The notes beneath the pieces are model-generated. The model ran no database searches. It saw only the letters and a program-made list of their open reading frames with translations, and had not been told where the DNA came from. Shown here piece after piece: positions 1 to 10,949 of a stretch of 64,000 bases of DNA; position 1 is the stretch's first letter; every line of letters begins with the position of its first letter. Source of the DNA: Trachythela sp. YZ-2020 (taxonomy: Eukaryota > Cnidaria > Anthozoa > Malacalcyonacea > Clavulariidae); NCBI GenBank assembly GCA_016169945.1, contig JADLSH010000273.1:1531001-1595000 (forward strand), given 5' to 3'. The translations under genes were made by a program, and so were the position numbers.

Positions 1-747
1 AATAATAGCGAATTAAGGCACATTGCGGTTTAATAGGTTAACCGTAAGTGAGGAGTTAATTAGAGTTAGAATACTATACTGATATTAATCGTCTCATAGC
101 TTGTAGACATGTGATTGTCAAAAGACTGCAACCCTAAGTTTTCCCTGATCAGAATACCTTTTACATTGTCACATTGGCCAATATCAAACACACATAACTT
201 GCTGCAGTTCATTCAATCCTTGTATAATTTGTTTTGTCTCTTCCAGTAATATATCATTGTTCTAATCTTCAAGTCCTGAGGACAAGGCGAACCATACAGA
301 AATATACCTTGTTTAGCCAGCTCCAAATATACAATATCTGTCTCAAGAGAAGTAAACATATATATTAGGACAACCTGACAGCTTAACATTTATATAATAC
401 ATATAATAGAGTATATATTGAATGCCAATAGACAGGTCTCATAATTATGTCTATTTAAGCCATGCATATCCAACACTCTTTCTTTCCCTTAACAAGTTAA
501 ATCTCTGGCATTTAGACAGAGTAAAATAGGAATGTAGGTCCACTAGGGTGAAATGAGCAAATTGTCTTAATGGGTTAAAAAGAGACATGGGCAAACAGTT
601 CGGTTAACCCACCAACATCCAGCGGTCTGTGACGAGTACAATCATGTGGTGTTAAACATAGTAAACTAACGTATGGGGAATTAGGGCACATCCTTAATGG
701 TTAACCACTCAACATTGGTAACGGTCAGGCATCATTAACATATGTAC
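1..747. other. Non-coding AT-rich stretch
   Basis: No reading frame with recognisable protein features was seen on either strand, and no repeat or RNA gene. If the minus-strand EGF gene extends past its last visible exon (4895), this could be its intron or 3' flank. Confidence 0.4.
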
Positions 748-893
748 AAAATTTATTACCTTTTCAATTTGTGCAGGAACATTATAGAATTCTGTAATAT
801 TAAGCAGTGGCAGACAGTAAGGGGGACTCATATAATCTAAAAATATAAGATGTATTTTAATTTGCAAGCACATTTCAAAAGGTAATAAATTTT
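748..893. repeat. Small inverted-repeat (MITE-like) element
   Basis: Arms of about 27 bp face each other: 748-775 (AAATTTATTACCTTTTCAAT) and 864-893 (its reverse complement with few mismatches). About 90 bp separate them. It has no coding capacity. The size and structure fit a MITE or a stem-loop remnant, but no target-site duplication was established. Confidence 0.5.
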
Positions 894-3203
894 GCTCACA
901 GACACAAAAACATTAATTAATGAACCCTGGTACGCATACTATAAGAGTCGACTATTATTGGATTAAATTACAGTTATATCTAAAATCATAATCAATTTTA
1001 AGTATTTTGCAATAAGCAGTGGTAGACACTGCCAAGGGGGCAGTTGCCCCCTCCAATAATTTCTCAAAGCCTTTGAATGATAGCTGGTTAACTGTGTAAC
1101 AAAGCTGTATCAATGAATTTACAACCACAAAAGCCTTGATAGGCTATAATTTAAGTAAATTTGCATGAAATTTAAGCGAAAATGGTTTTAAGAATTGAGA
1201 TTTGCAGCAACAAAAGGATGGTTATATGTTGGCAACCTAAGTTCGCACCCCCTATATTTCGCGAAGTGTCCGGCACTGGCAATAAGTTCCATATCCATAT
1301 CCACACATTGCTTCTGTCTGGCCCCATTAGAATGTGGGATGCAAACACTTGGCAAATGCCTCTGGGTCCCCAGGGGGAAGCCGCTGATACATGGATAAGT
1401 AGGGCATAGTGTTAGTCCTCTCTACTCTTGGAACATAGGCATGATATAATTTAACATCTATGATTAACTTTTGAAGCAAGCTATTTTTGTGTAAAAGGGG
1501 AGAATATTCCTGGTACTACCAAATATCCACTTATCGGCAGCATGAGAGCATCATGGATTTACATTGACTGGTGCATAAACTTCTCACAATAAAAATATAT
1601 CAACCAGACATTCGAACATTCACATGTGATAGTATTAAATAGTTGGACAATGGGCCCAGTGATTTTACATTCTTGGACAGGTTTCGGACATGTGAAAATA
1701 TATAAAAGTCATGCGAATCTGACCTACTAGTATCGATGAAACATTTCAGCTTACAAAATACAGCAGAATTTAGATACTTGACTCTGATTGACAGTATACC
1801 AGTTAGTGGTGACAAGGCCGGTTGCAATCTTTTGAACTCAAATGATATATTTAGAATAGGCAATACTTTTACAATAGTTTTTTCTCCATTTTCACTGCAT
1901 ATGTATCAACATAATTATATTAAAATCTTATATGAAAGTTGTAGCTGATATTTGAAGTGGTTAAATCTTTAAATAAAGCTATATACTAGGACAAGATGAG
2001 CTCTGAGTATTTAACTGCCAATCTGTCATATACAGTTGGTAAATATAAACATTGAAAGCCCAAGTAAAAGTGAAGATTTTCTTAGTAGCATTTGCTGAAG
2101 TAATTTTAAGTTGGAACTGTATTATTTTCAGCGTTTTAATTCATATATTGTCGCAGCAAATTCAAATTTTAAGCGGGCACAACATGCTTGACATCCACGA
2201 ACGAAGATTGCAAATATTTCCTAACAAAATCGCTCTATTACATAAAAGACATAACAATAACCTTACCTGAATATTATTCAGTAGTCGCCGATGTATTGCT
2301 TCTGAAAATCCACTTTATCTTGGGTCAAAAATATAAAATTTCGAGCACGATTTCGACTAACAGAACAAAAATAAAAATTTTAAAATATGGAGGTGTGATG
2401 ACTCTATCCCGAGAACCTTTGCGCGCGTAGTAAGAAGACTAGACACCAGTCTGTCAGTCAGCGCGCATTGCGGAATATTCATTTTTCGTTCATTCTTTGA
2501 TAGAGTGACAAAACTTCAATCACCAGTAAATGTTTAAGATTTTGTGTTACATATAGAGCTCTTAAATAGATAGATAGTCGCTGAGATGCCCTTCAAACTT
2601 GAGCATACCGATATATTGCCCGATATATTTCAATATTTTCGTAGAAATATTATAGCATACATGTGGATTTCGGGTATAAGGAAGGTTATTAACATATATA
2701 TTAAGGTCTTTTATCAAAATAATAACTAAACGGTTTGAAATTTTTCGAGAAACATCTATTACCGCCGTTGCTATGGTGATAATGACGTTTCAAGATAGCA
2801 GTTGGGTTTAAAATGCTTTAAAAAGCCTTTTATAGTTATCATAGTTGGCGTATATAATGTTTTCTCTAGTTTTCTTGTTTATAGATGTGAAAAATTATAA
2901 CATGTTTAACTTATGTGTATGACAAATATGTATGATAAATTATTGGTGCAATCCCTCCCTCCTCTCCACCTCCCCTCCTCCTCTGTTCCGCAGTCCCTGG
3001 TTAACGATCAACTCGCTAACTCGATCACTGTTGTATTCAAGTCAGTCGAGTCTCTTTGTTTTTCAAACCATAATAATTCTCAAAAAAATTTGATCTAAAT
3101 AGAAAATCTACTATCTCTTTAGAAAATGTAGGGAGCCACTTTAAAAGGCATTTCCTTTCTCATTCCATGCTGTGTTTTATTTAAAAAATCCGTGCGCGAG
3201 GTG
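894..3203. other. Intergenic or intronic stretch, no gene recognised
   Basis: Only short, compositionally random reading frames occur here. A short phrase, AAGCAGTGG(T/C)AGACA, appears near 803 and 1015, hinting at two decayed copies of a dispersed repeat. No exon with a recognisable domain was found. Confidence 0.4.
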
Positions 3204-3545
3204 TGTTCTGTAACACACCAAGGTGTGTTTCTATAAAAAGTAAAAGGTGTGTTGTCGAACACACCAAGGTGTGTTTTCATTCAAAAGGTGTGCAACTTAA
3301 CACACCTTCCGGTCATCAAAGTAAGGTGTGCTAAAAGGAAGTGTGTTCCATAACACACCTTGGTGTGTTTTGTGACCCACCATGGTGTGTTCTCTTACAC
3401 ACCAAGGTGCGTTTTCTAACACACCAAGGTGTGTTTTCCAAAAGTGCGTAGAAAGGTGTGTAAAATGTACACACCTTGGTGTGTAATGAAACACACCTTG
3501 GTGTGTCATTAAACACACCTTGGTGTGTAATTAAACACACCTGTT
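3204..3545. repeat. Array of about nine CACACC-(AA/TT)-GGTGTG palindromes
   Basis: An irregular array in which an 18-bp palindrome (AACACACCAAGGTGTGTT, or the TT-centred form) recurs about nine times at 20-45 bp spacing, with some degenerate half copies. Copies sit near 3212, 3258, 3352, 3376, 3396, 3419, 3470, 3491 and 3513. Long reading frames on the minus strand here are by-products of the repeat. The half-site spacing matches the palindromic T-box site (CACACC, two bases, GGTGTG), but a simple minisatellite is equally possible. Confidence 0.75.
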
Positions 3546-3976
3546 TTTAGAGTGCATAAACGCAAACTCCTACTGACCGAAGATGGAAATATATTTAAAG
3601 TTAAACGATCCAAGCTCGAGGACACTGTTAGAATCGGACAATATATTTAAAGTAATTTATCTGTACAAACCTGTTATATTTTCCAAATAAATTGTATAAG
3701 ACGTTAATCCGTGTTCTAATTTATGCATGCAGCAACGAACACGATTGCCTTGGTGACAATATTTGTCTCTAAAAATCATTACGTTTTCGTATTCGTTAAA
3801 CCCCTTTTTCGTCCTTTTGAACTTATATGTATATGAATTAATAAACTTAAATTTATCTTTTATACGTGTTAATGAAAATATTTATTAAACTTTATGTCCG
3901 TTTTTAAATAAATACATTTCTCTAAAGTATTTAAAAATAAAATTATTCAAAATTCTTATCTTTGTTAATTTATTCA

Positions 3977-4124
3977 CTTAGTGCGAACACCCCCCTTAGT
4001 GCGCACACCCCTTAGTGCGCACACCCCTTAGTGCGCACACCCCTTAGTGCGCACACCCCTTAGTGCGCACACCCCTTAGTGCGCACACCCCTTAGTGCGC
4101 ACAACTCCTTAGTGCGCACACCCC
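3977..4124. repeat. 17-bp minisatellite, about nine copies
   Basis: Tandem head-to-tail copies of CTTAGTGCGCACACCCC, nearly identical, with the palindrome GTGCGCAC in each unit. There are no unique spacers, so it is not a CRISPR. Near-identity suggests recent expansion. Confidence 0.9.
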
Positions 4125-4344
4125 AATGACGCCATCATCTCAAATGATGAATGAATACCAATTACTTCCGCCGCTCATTGTATATGTAAAATTACTAGTC
4201 TGAAACGCTCCATTCCTTCGAGCGAATGATACGTCAAACTTAATTGGGCGGATCGCACCAATGATATTTCTCTGTTTTTATTAAAAATTTTGTAATAATT
4301 TTTAACCTCTTTACTAGTTCTGTAAATAGTTTTGTATATAGTTA

Positions 4345-4425
4345 CTGTGTGACGCCCCTCGTGGAAACCAGCTATTGTTGTTCGAGGCTAGCGTGTTTAA
4401 ATAAAGTTTGACATACATACATATA
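4345..4425 (+). mobile_element. 3'-end remnant of a non-LTR retrotransposon
   Basis: Only the last ~60 bp of an element remain. The stem-loop arms ACGCCCCTCGTGG and CGAGGCTAGCGT are followed by AAATAAAGTTTG and a short ACAT-type tail. The same module ends the longer element at 10950-13266 and a fragment at 49000-49503, so this is a severely 5'-truncated copy of that family. Confidence 0.75.
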
Positions 4426-4894
4426 TACCTGTCTCTCATTCTACCTATCTTGCTTAACCACTAAACAATTTGATCTTGGAGATGTTGTTATTGCCAAAAT
4501 CGCAGATGCTTCCTCTCGCGCGAAAGAACGTGTCATGTTCTCGTGTCAAAACGTTCAAGAATGCGACTACATTCCTGTACTTATATTCATACTTATACAC
4601 ATCATAACGGGATAAGAAATTTTGTGCCAATTTTTCAAATAATTTAAAGGAACCCTTTCACATATTTGCACTGATGAAGTTCCGGGACATTTATTGAATT
4701 ATCATTAAAGGATCTTGCAGGACCATCTCAGCTGAAACCATCCGGTATTTTCCATTCCAAGAAAAAAGGTCATTATTTTTTCCACTCATTCAGTAGTTTT
4801 TGACCAGCTCAAAGTCGCACGAGTCCGAAAAATTCCTTCGTTTTGAAGCGTACGATAACTAATATCAATTAAACAAATGCAATGAATTACTTAC

Positions 4895-5026
4895 CAACGC
4901 ATTCAGTGCCATTTGAAGCAAACCCTTTAGCACATCCACATTTGCAAGTTCCTTCGGTGTTGATGCACTTTTTGCCATCGGAATATTTACAACCACAGAA
5001 CGGGGATGATTTGCATTCATCAATAT
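4895..5026 (-). CDS. EGF-like exon, eight-cysteine variant (copy 1)
   Basis: A single 132-nt exon with an AG acceptor before 5026 and a GTAAGT donor after 4895. Both junctions are phase 1, so it can be added or lost without a frame change. It encodes one calcium-binding EGF-like domain opening with D-I-D-E-C, then C-G-C, then C-I-N-T-E-G-T-C-K-C-G-C, and ending at E-C-V-G. It has eight cysteines where a standard EGF has six. The aromatic residue usual in the C-x-N-x(4)-Y/F-x-C pattern is a cysteine. It closely resembles the exon at 22903-23034. Such domains occur in secreted or cell-surface proteins. It is the most 3' exon of the minus-strand gene visible here; the protein cannot be named. 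Confidence 0.85.
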
Positions 5027-5345
5027 CTATTAAATATATATTAACAAACCATAACATGCTATACCTGTATACTAATAATACATTGCAATGATTGAGCAAA
5101 GATGTCATATTCTAAGATTATTGAAATCGAATTAATACACACTTTCTTGAACTGTCTGTGACTTTAAGTTCAATCCGAAAAACTTTACGTAAAACTACAC
5201 TAGCACAATTACCCTAGCAATCCAAGTAAAAAACTGACCGCAGATGTTCAATTATTTCGAATAAAACATTGGATTGTCTAATTTGAGCGGGACGCTGCAA
5301 GCTTACGGATAAGAGGCGTGAGTGCCGTTGAAATAGCGGGTTATT

Positions 5346-5933
5346 AACAATTATTGGATGAGGCAGAGCAGGATATCGATAATTATTCAGACCAAGGTCA
5401 ACGTTATCTGCCGAAGCGAAGCTGAGGCGGATAACGTTGACCGAGGTCTGAATAATTATCGATATCCTGCGTAAGCCGAATTCAATAATTGTTTTATTAT
5501 TCATTTTGTAACATGCATTGACGAATAGAACAAGCAAATATTGAAAACAAAGATTTTATTACTGTTCATAAATATTAATACAGAAGAAATATGAGAATAT
5601 TTCAAAAATACCTCTCTTGCCACTTTTGTGCCTTTTTTGTGTTTGCCGAGTCTTTGTTTTCTACTATTTTCTCAATTTCTTCGTTTGAAAACGTTGCGAA
5701 ACGAGCACTAGCCATTGTAAATATTAAAACTTGAAGACAAAACAAACTTCAAAATTTCCCGCTTATTTGTAATTTTATGCGATATACCGCTGGAATATTC
5801 CGGGCGCCGTCCAATTATCTCTGCAGATTACTGTTTCCGCTGAAAAATAGCGCGGGCACCGACAGATATCGATAATAATTCGCAAGTTTTTAGCCAATGA
5901 GAAAACGATAACACAGTTCAATGAATAATAATA
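5346..5933. mobile_element. Non-coding insertion with a terminal hairpin
   Basis: Comparison with the paralogous segment at 22630-24270 shows an extra block here: flanking sequence is continuous there (GCGGGTTATTA then ACATTTCGCTGCG) but split by ~590 bp here. One end is a hairpin with 45-bp arms at 5368-5412 and 5426-5470, about 42 of 45 paired, around a 13-nt loop. The other end contains GATATCGATAATAATTCGC and GCCAATGAG. It has no coding capacity. It is probably a non-autonomous DNA element; the transposase class cannot be assigned. Confidence 0.65.
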
Positions 5934-6890
5934 ACATTTCGCTGCGATAATTTGTTCCCGGGGAACATTCGCTTGTAGCGAATTTATACGAAAAACGAAA
6001 ATCAGAGGAAATGTTTTTTTAAAGTGGAGAACAACAAAGTGACAGCAACTCTTGCTTTGTTTTTAGAATATCGGCAATTATCCCGTGGAATCGACACTAT
6101 CAGTATAACGCTAGGGCATGCAATGAATGTTCAAAATGAATGTAAAGGGAGACTTGTCCACGATGATCATTGAATATTTCCAGAATCTTTTATTATTTTC
6201 AGTGTTAATAGCTTTCCAAATCTTGTTTATTTATATGCTGAAATTTATGAAATTTTAGGTGAGAAATATATATCAAATCACAAGCTTCATACCAGATTTT
6301 TTATGTATTGATTACTACAATATATAAATTATCTTACAAGATATTAATCGATAAGTGACAATGCTGAGAAATAAAAAGATATTAACTATTTTTTACAGCC
6401 GGTGAATTTAATATCACTAATTTTTCCATTCTCTGTCCAGTATGAAACGTTCGGTAAACCTTAAATAATCTCCAAGCAAAATTCAATGCGCTTGAAATTT
6501 AAAATAATACCTGGGATAATTGAAATCATTCGATTTTCCCTTTTTACCCAAAATGGTCACAGGCAAGTAGTAGCCAGGGAAATTGCCAGTGCTATTTACG
6601 AAAGCCAAATTTGATCACCCGCCCTTTTTTCCCTTCCGCGATTCGCAAAAAATAACCGTTCCTTAAAAAATTCCCGCAATCAATGCATGCAATAATTCCA
6701 GGTTTTTCACATAGATAGAAAGAGTAAAGTAGTTATAATATTATTACGGGTGATTAAGATTCTCTAGCTTAACAATTTGAATAAATTGAGAATATATAAT
6801 CATAGGACGGGGAAATATTGTACAATGTACATACAACACACATAATTCATTTTTAAAACACATTTATTGATTAAAATTTCTTTTACAGCG

Positions 6891-7073
6891 TTAGTAAGGT
6901 TTGCTCCTAAGAGGATATCGTTTAGGCGCCTTTTGTATCTTTAAAGAGTTCTCATATTCTTGTCTGTGTTCAGGTGATAATCTTGCAATATCTTCAGCTT
7001 TCATAGGAATATATTTTTGTCTCCCGTGAAGTAGTCTTTGTTTGCAACCTTCTCGTTGCTCTGGCGTCACCAT
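6891..7073 (-). pseudogene. Conserved 60-codon segment in the left foldback arm
   Basis: An open frame starting M-V-T-P-E-Q-R-E-G and running through K-Y-I-P-M-K and R-L-S-P-E-H to P-K-R-Y. The mirror copy in the right arm (8978-9140) encodes almost the same peptide. It could be a fossil of a captured or formerly self-encoded gene. Nothing identifies a family, and retention may simply reflect arm homogenisation. Confidence 0.35.
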
Positions 7074-7359
7074 TGCTAAATCTTTAGGTCTCTAATCTGA
7101 AAAGTCTACCCAATTAAATCTAGTTTTAACAAAGTAAATTAAGTTTGCTCTGGGTCGGCTTCTAAGAGCGTATTATTCTTAAACTCCATCACTCGCTTGG
7201 GAGTATATATTGTCCAAGTCAACCTCGTAGCTTTTTCACCTTTGAACCATAACTTTACATTTCTTTAACCCATACCGAGCAAGCATATCTCGAATATACT
7301 TGTAAATTAACCCAATTTCTATGACTATGAATATGACTATCAGCCAAGCTCGAAGATTG

Positions 7360-7800
7360 AATCCTAAGAGTGAATTATTGAATCCTAAGATTGAATCATT
7401 AAATCCTAATATTGAATCATTGAATCCTAAGAGTGAATAATTGAATCCTAAGAATGAATCATTGAATCCTAAGGTTGAATAATTGAACCTATATCGAGCG
7501 AGCCTACCTCCAAATCGAGCAAGCTTAGCTCCATATCGAGCGAGCCTACCTCCAAATCGAGCGAGTCTACCTACATATCGAGCGAGCTTAGCTTCGAGTC
7601 GAGCTTTAAGATGTAAGGATAGCTCCGAGCCGAGCTCTGAGATGTAAGGATAGCTCCGTGCCGAGCTCTTGAAGATGTAAGGATAGGCCTGGGCCGAGCT
7701 CTAAGATGTAAGGATAGGCCTGAGTCGAGCTCTAAGATGTAAGGATAGGCCCGAGCCGAGCTCTAAGATGTAAGGATAGGCCCGAGCCAAACTCTATGAT
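7360..7800. repeat. Three adjoining tandem arrays (left foldback arm)
   Basis: About six ~21-bp units built on GAATCCTAAGAGTGAAT (7360-7490), then several ~21-bp units built on ATCGAGCGAGCCTACCTCC (7491-7600), then about six ~30-bp units built on GATGTAAGGATAG and CCGAGC (7610-7800). Mirror versions occur in the right arm (about 8390-8700). The 21-bp period keeps frame, so open frames here encode heptapeptide-like repeats that need not be genuine proteins. Confidence 0.8.
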
Positions 7801-8378
7801 CTAAGGATAGCTCGGAGCCGAGCTTAGTATATATCTCCGAGCGGAGCTTACTCTATAACGCGGAGATAAGTATAAATAATTAAGATAAAGATAAGGAAGA
7901 TAAAGATATATAAGGAAGCTAAGGATAAAGAAGATAAGGAAGATAAGGAAAATAAATCCCACTCCTCCCTCTAACCCTAACTCTCTCTCTAACTCCAATC
8001 CTTTCTCTAACCCTTTCTTTAACCCTTTCTATAACCCTAACACTCTCTCTGAGTCTAATACTTGCCCAAAGTCTAGCTCTAGTTAATAGCCACAGCCTTC
8101 AGCTTAACCTTGTTGTTAGAGCTAGACTTAGCGCAAGTATTAGAGTTAGAGAGTGTGTTAGGGTTAGAGAATGGGTTAGAGAAAGGGTTAGAGAAAGGAT
8201 TGGAGTTAGAGAGAGGGTTAGGGTTAGAGGGAGGAGTGGGATTTATCTTCCTTATCTTCTTTATCCTTACCTTCCTTGTTCATCTTTATCTTCCTTATAC
8301 TTAGCTCGGAGTATATAGTAAGCTCCGCTCGGAGATATATGCTAATCTCGGCTCCGAGCTATCCTTAGATCATAGAGT

Positions 8379-9140
8379 TTGGCTCGGGCCTATCCTTACA
8401 TCTTCGAGCTCGGCTCAGGCCTATCCTTACATCTTAGAGCTCGGCTCGAAGCTATGCTCGCTCGATATGGAGGTAGCCTCGCTCGACTTGGAGGTATAAG
8501 TAGGATCGCTCGATATGGAACTATGCTTGCTCGATTTGGAGGTAGACTCGCTCGATATGGGTTCAATGATTCACTCTTAGGATTCAATGATTCACTCTTA
8601 GGATTCAATTATTCACTCTTAGGATTCAATGATTCACTCTTAGAATTCAATAATTCAATCTTAGGATTCAATTATTCAATCTTAGGATTCAATCGTCCAG
8701 CTTGGTTGATAGTCATATTCATAGTCGTAGAAATGAGGTTAGTTAACAAGTATAACCGAGATATGCTTGCTCGGTATGGGTTAAAGAAATGTAAAGTTAT
8801 GGTTAAAAGATGCAGAAGCTACGAGGTTGACTCGGACAATATATATACTCCCAAGCGAGTGATGGAGTTTAAGAATAATACGCTCTTGGAAGCAGACCCA
8901 GAGCAAACTTTATTTACTTTGTTAGAAATATATTTAATTGGGTAGACTTTTCAGATTGGAGACCTAAAGATTTAGCAATGGTGACGCCAGAGCAACGAGA
9001 AGGTTACAAACAAAGACTACTTTACGGGAGACCAAAATATATTCCTATGAAAGTTGAAGATATTGGAAGATTATCACCTGAAGACAGTCAAGAATATGAG
9101 AACTCTTTAAAGATACAAAAGACGCCTAAACGATATGCTC
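8379..9140 (+). pseudogene. Repeat-derived frame plus conserved segment (right foldback arm)
   Basis: An open frame of 188 codons begins in the tandem arrays, with repeated G-F-N-D-S-L-L, and leaves them near 8700 into a non-repetitive stretch ending at 8945. A second frame, readable through W-V-D-F-S-D-W-R-P-K-D-L-A into M-V-T-P-E-Q-R-E-G at 8978, extends to about 9140. The left arm contains the same sequence with a stop in one frame. No domain is recognised. It may be a decayed gene inside the foldback or an accidental frame. Confidence 0.3.
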
Positions 9141-9146
9141 TTAAGG

Positions 9147-9292
9147 CTCTTTTCCACTCATCGCAGAAACCAACTCGCAAACTCGCTGCGAGTTCTTGCA
9201 TTTAATTAAAATACTGTCGAGCATTGTGATTGGATGAATGTACTCGCAGCGAGCTTGCGAGTTGGTTTTTGCGATGAGTGGAAAAGAGCCTT
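9147..9292. mobile_element. 146-bp MITE with ~48-bp terminal inverted repeats
   Basis: Both ends read inward as GGCTCTTTTCCACTCATCGC and stay complementary through CCAACTCGCAA to CGCTGCGAGT, leaving an internal part of ~50 bp. Flanks are TTAA on the left and TTTA on the right, a possible imperfect 4-bp duplication. It lies next to another TIR element (9296-10291) within the right foldback arm. Two divergently reading short frames across it only mirror the palindrome. Confidence 0.8.
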
Positions 9293-9295
9293 TAT

Positions 9296-10291
9296 AGACG
9301 GCCGGCCAAGCTTGAAAAAAGTGTCTAGAAAACACTGTCGATGGCATTTTTTGTTACAAGCATGAAACTGCGCAAAATGTCTTAGGATAGTGTTTACTTT
9401 GAGAGTGAGAGTGGTTGCCAACCGTAATTTTTTATTTATATACTAAAATTTGAAGGTTTTTTCTAAAACATTTCGAAGGATGGGATTTTTGTCGAATGCT
9501 GTATTTTATATTAGTGTTTTATTTTAATTGGCTGACTATCTATTTAACATTTGTAAAGCTCGGGTAATCTTCTTTCGTATAATTCAAAATGATATGCTAA
9601 TAAGAAACATGGCGCAAATACATCAAAACACGACCTTTCAAAAAGAAGCCACAACAATATGTTTTTGTTGTGTTACAGACAGGCAACAATCACATATGTT
9701 TAGATTACATACGAATCAGTATTACACGCCCGGTTGCCACCCGTGTAACACAATATATTTCTGTTGAGGCAGTCGAGTTTTGGCATGTAAATGGTTGAAA
9801 AACAGCATGTTGGCGCAAACACGTAGTTTTACTACAACACATAGACCATCAAAATCGATAAATATTCGAAATTAAACGCAATAATTTACGAATTTAAGCC
9901 TTTGGGTAACCACTCGTCCTAATAAATCCATCCTTATATTGAAACTCGCCTCCATACAAGTATTTTAACAAGTGTAATAGTAATACCATTTTCTCATTAG
10001 CATGTCACTTTGAGTTATGGAAATTAAGAAAAGGAGGAATTTGCACATGTTAATTAGGTAGTGAACCAATTACAATAAATCCATGATATCGAAAATTGCT
10101 TTTAAATGGATTCCCATCTATCGAAATGTCGTTATAAAAACATTCCAATTTCGGTACATAAATAGAAAAATTACGGAAGGCAACCACTTTCACCGTCAAA
10201 GTGAACATACTCCGATGACATTTAGTGTGGTTTCCTGCTTGTAACAAAAAATGCCATCGACAGTCACTTTTTTCGAGGCTGGCTGGCCGTC
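9296..10291. mobile_element. ~1-kb TIR element without coding capacity
   Basis: The left end carries TAGACGGCC and GTCGATGGCATTTTTTGTTA. The right end is the reverse complement (ATGCCATCGACAGT to GGCCGTCTA). Partial pairing reaches ~160 bp inward, including the GTGGTTGCC block near 9412 and 10185. The flanking trinucleotide TTA is present on both sides, suggesting a 3-bp target duplication. The interior is non-coding. It interrupts the foldback at GCTCTTA/GGAGC, a junction intact in the left arm. Confidence 0.75.
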
Positions 10292-10450
10292 TATTAGGAG
10301 CAGACCTTACTAACGCTGTAAAATATATTTTAATCAATAAATGTTTTTAAAAATGAATTCTGTGCATTGTATGTACGTTATACAATATTTTCCCGTCCTA
10401 TAATTACATGTTCTCAATTTATTCAAATTTTTAAGCTAGAAAATCTTAAT

Positions 10451-10949
10451 TACCAGTAGTTACCTAACAAGTAATAAATGTTTATATACAATGTTTGTAT
10501 ATGGTTGTAAATCTCGCTTTAAAATCACTGCTTTTTCCACTCTGCTGCATCTAAAACGCTTGAAACTTTGTAAGCTTTAAATCCCTGTAAGAACTACGTT
10601 TACACATTCCCTTGGCAGACATATAGTTGTATTGCTCCATAACACCTTAGCAACGCTTACTATGCCGATAATCTTTAAGATCTTCTCGTTTTAGAAGCTA
10701 TATTTCTGCTTGTTATTAGTTTGAATAAGGCAATAATATTTTACTAGATTAAGCGTCGCTATATTAGTTGTCTAAGCCGAAAGGGCGTATGAGGTGATAT
10801 TAGATACGAGATTTACGGAGTTTATAAATCGAAATGTTTATTACGATAACAAAGCCATATTTTTGCACACAAAATATGCTGAACTCAGCAATTTTATTGT
10901 TTGTTCGCCCAAACTTGCCCAGTCGTGTTTGTCATATTAATCTTGGGAA
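10451..10949. other. Unassigned spacer
   Basis: AT-rich sequence between the foldback element and the 5'-truncated non-LTR element. No gene or repeat recognised. Confidence 0.4.

Larger units (their letters stand above)
4431..6650. repeat. Paralogous intron/exon segment, copy 1
   Basis: This stretch aligns by eye with 22630-24270. It shares flanks before the EGF exon, the exon itself, the segment with AAGCTTACGGATAAGAGGCG, the segment with GTTCCCGGGGAACATTCGC, and the end with AAATTTGAT(C/T)ACCCGCC. Copy 1 carries an extra ~590-bp insertion (5346-5933) absent from copy 2. This supports a segmental duplication including the exon, not duplication of the exon alone. Confidence 0.75.
6756..10450. 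mobile_element. Complex foldback element with nested insertions
   Basis: The outer left end (6756-6900) and outer right end (10292-10450) are inverted copies, and the homology continues inward to a centre near 8100 (arms end about 8083 and begin about 8118). Each arm holds the same series in mirror order: a 60-codon coding-like segment, a 21-bp tandem array (GAATCCTAAGAGTGAATTATT type), a ~21-bp ATCGAGCGAGCCTACCTCC array, a ~30-bp GATGTAAGGATAG array, and a CCCTAACTCTCTCT-like stretch. The right arm is interrupted by two small TIR elements (9147-9292 and 9296-10291). Without these it is about 2.5 kb. No transposase was found. Confidence 0.8.

Noticed and set aside
3297..3540. Two minus-strand frames rich in H-Q-G-V and T-P-R-C
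   Set aside because: They are translations of the palindrome array; two overlapping frames are open because of the repeat period.
3977..4124. Regular repeats considered as a CRISPR array
   Set aside because: Units are head to tail with no unique spacers, and the setting is eukaryotic.
7970..8260. CCCTAA/GGGTTAG-like phrases considered as telomeric DNA
   Set aside because: The phrases are irregular, mixed with CTCTCT, and mirrored inside the foldback arms, so they belong to that element.
8396..8608. Minus-strand frame with N-P-K-S-E-S-L repeats
   Set aside because: A reverse reading of the 21-bp array; no non-repetitive sequence supports it.
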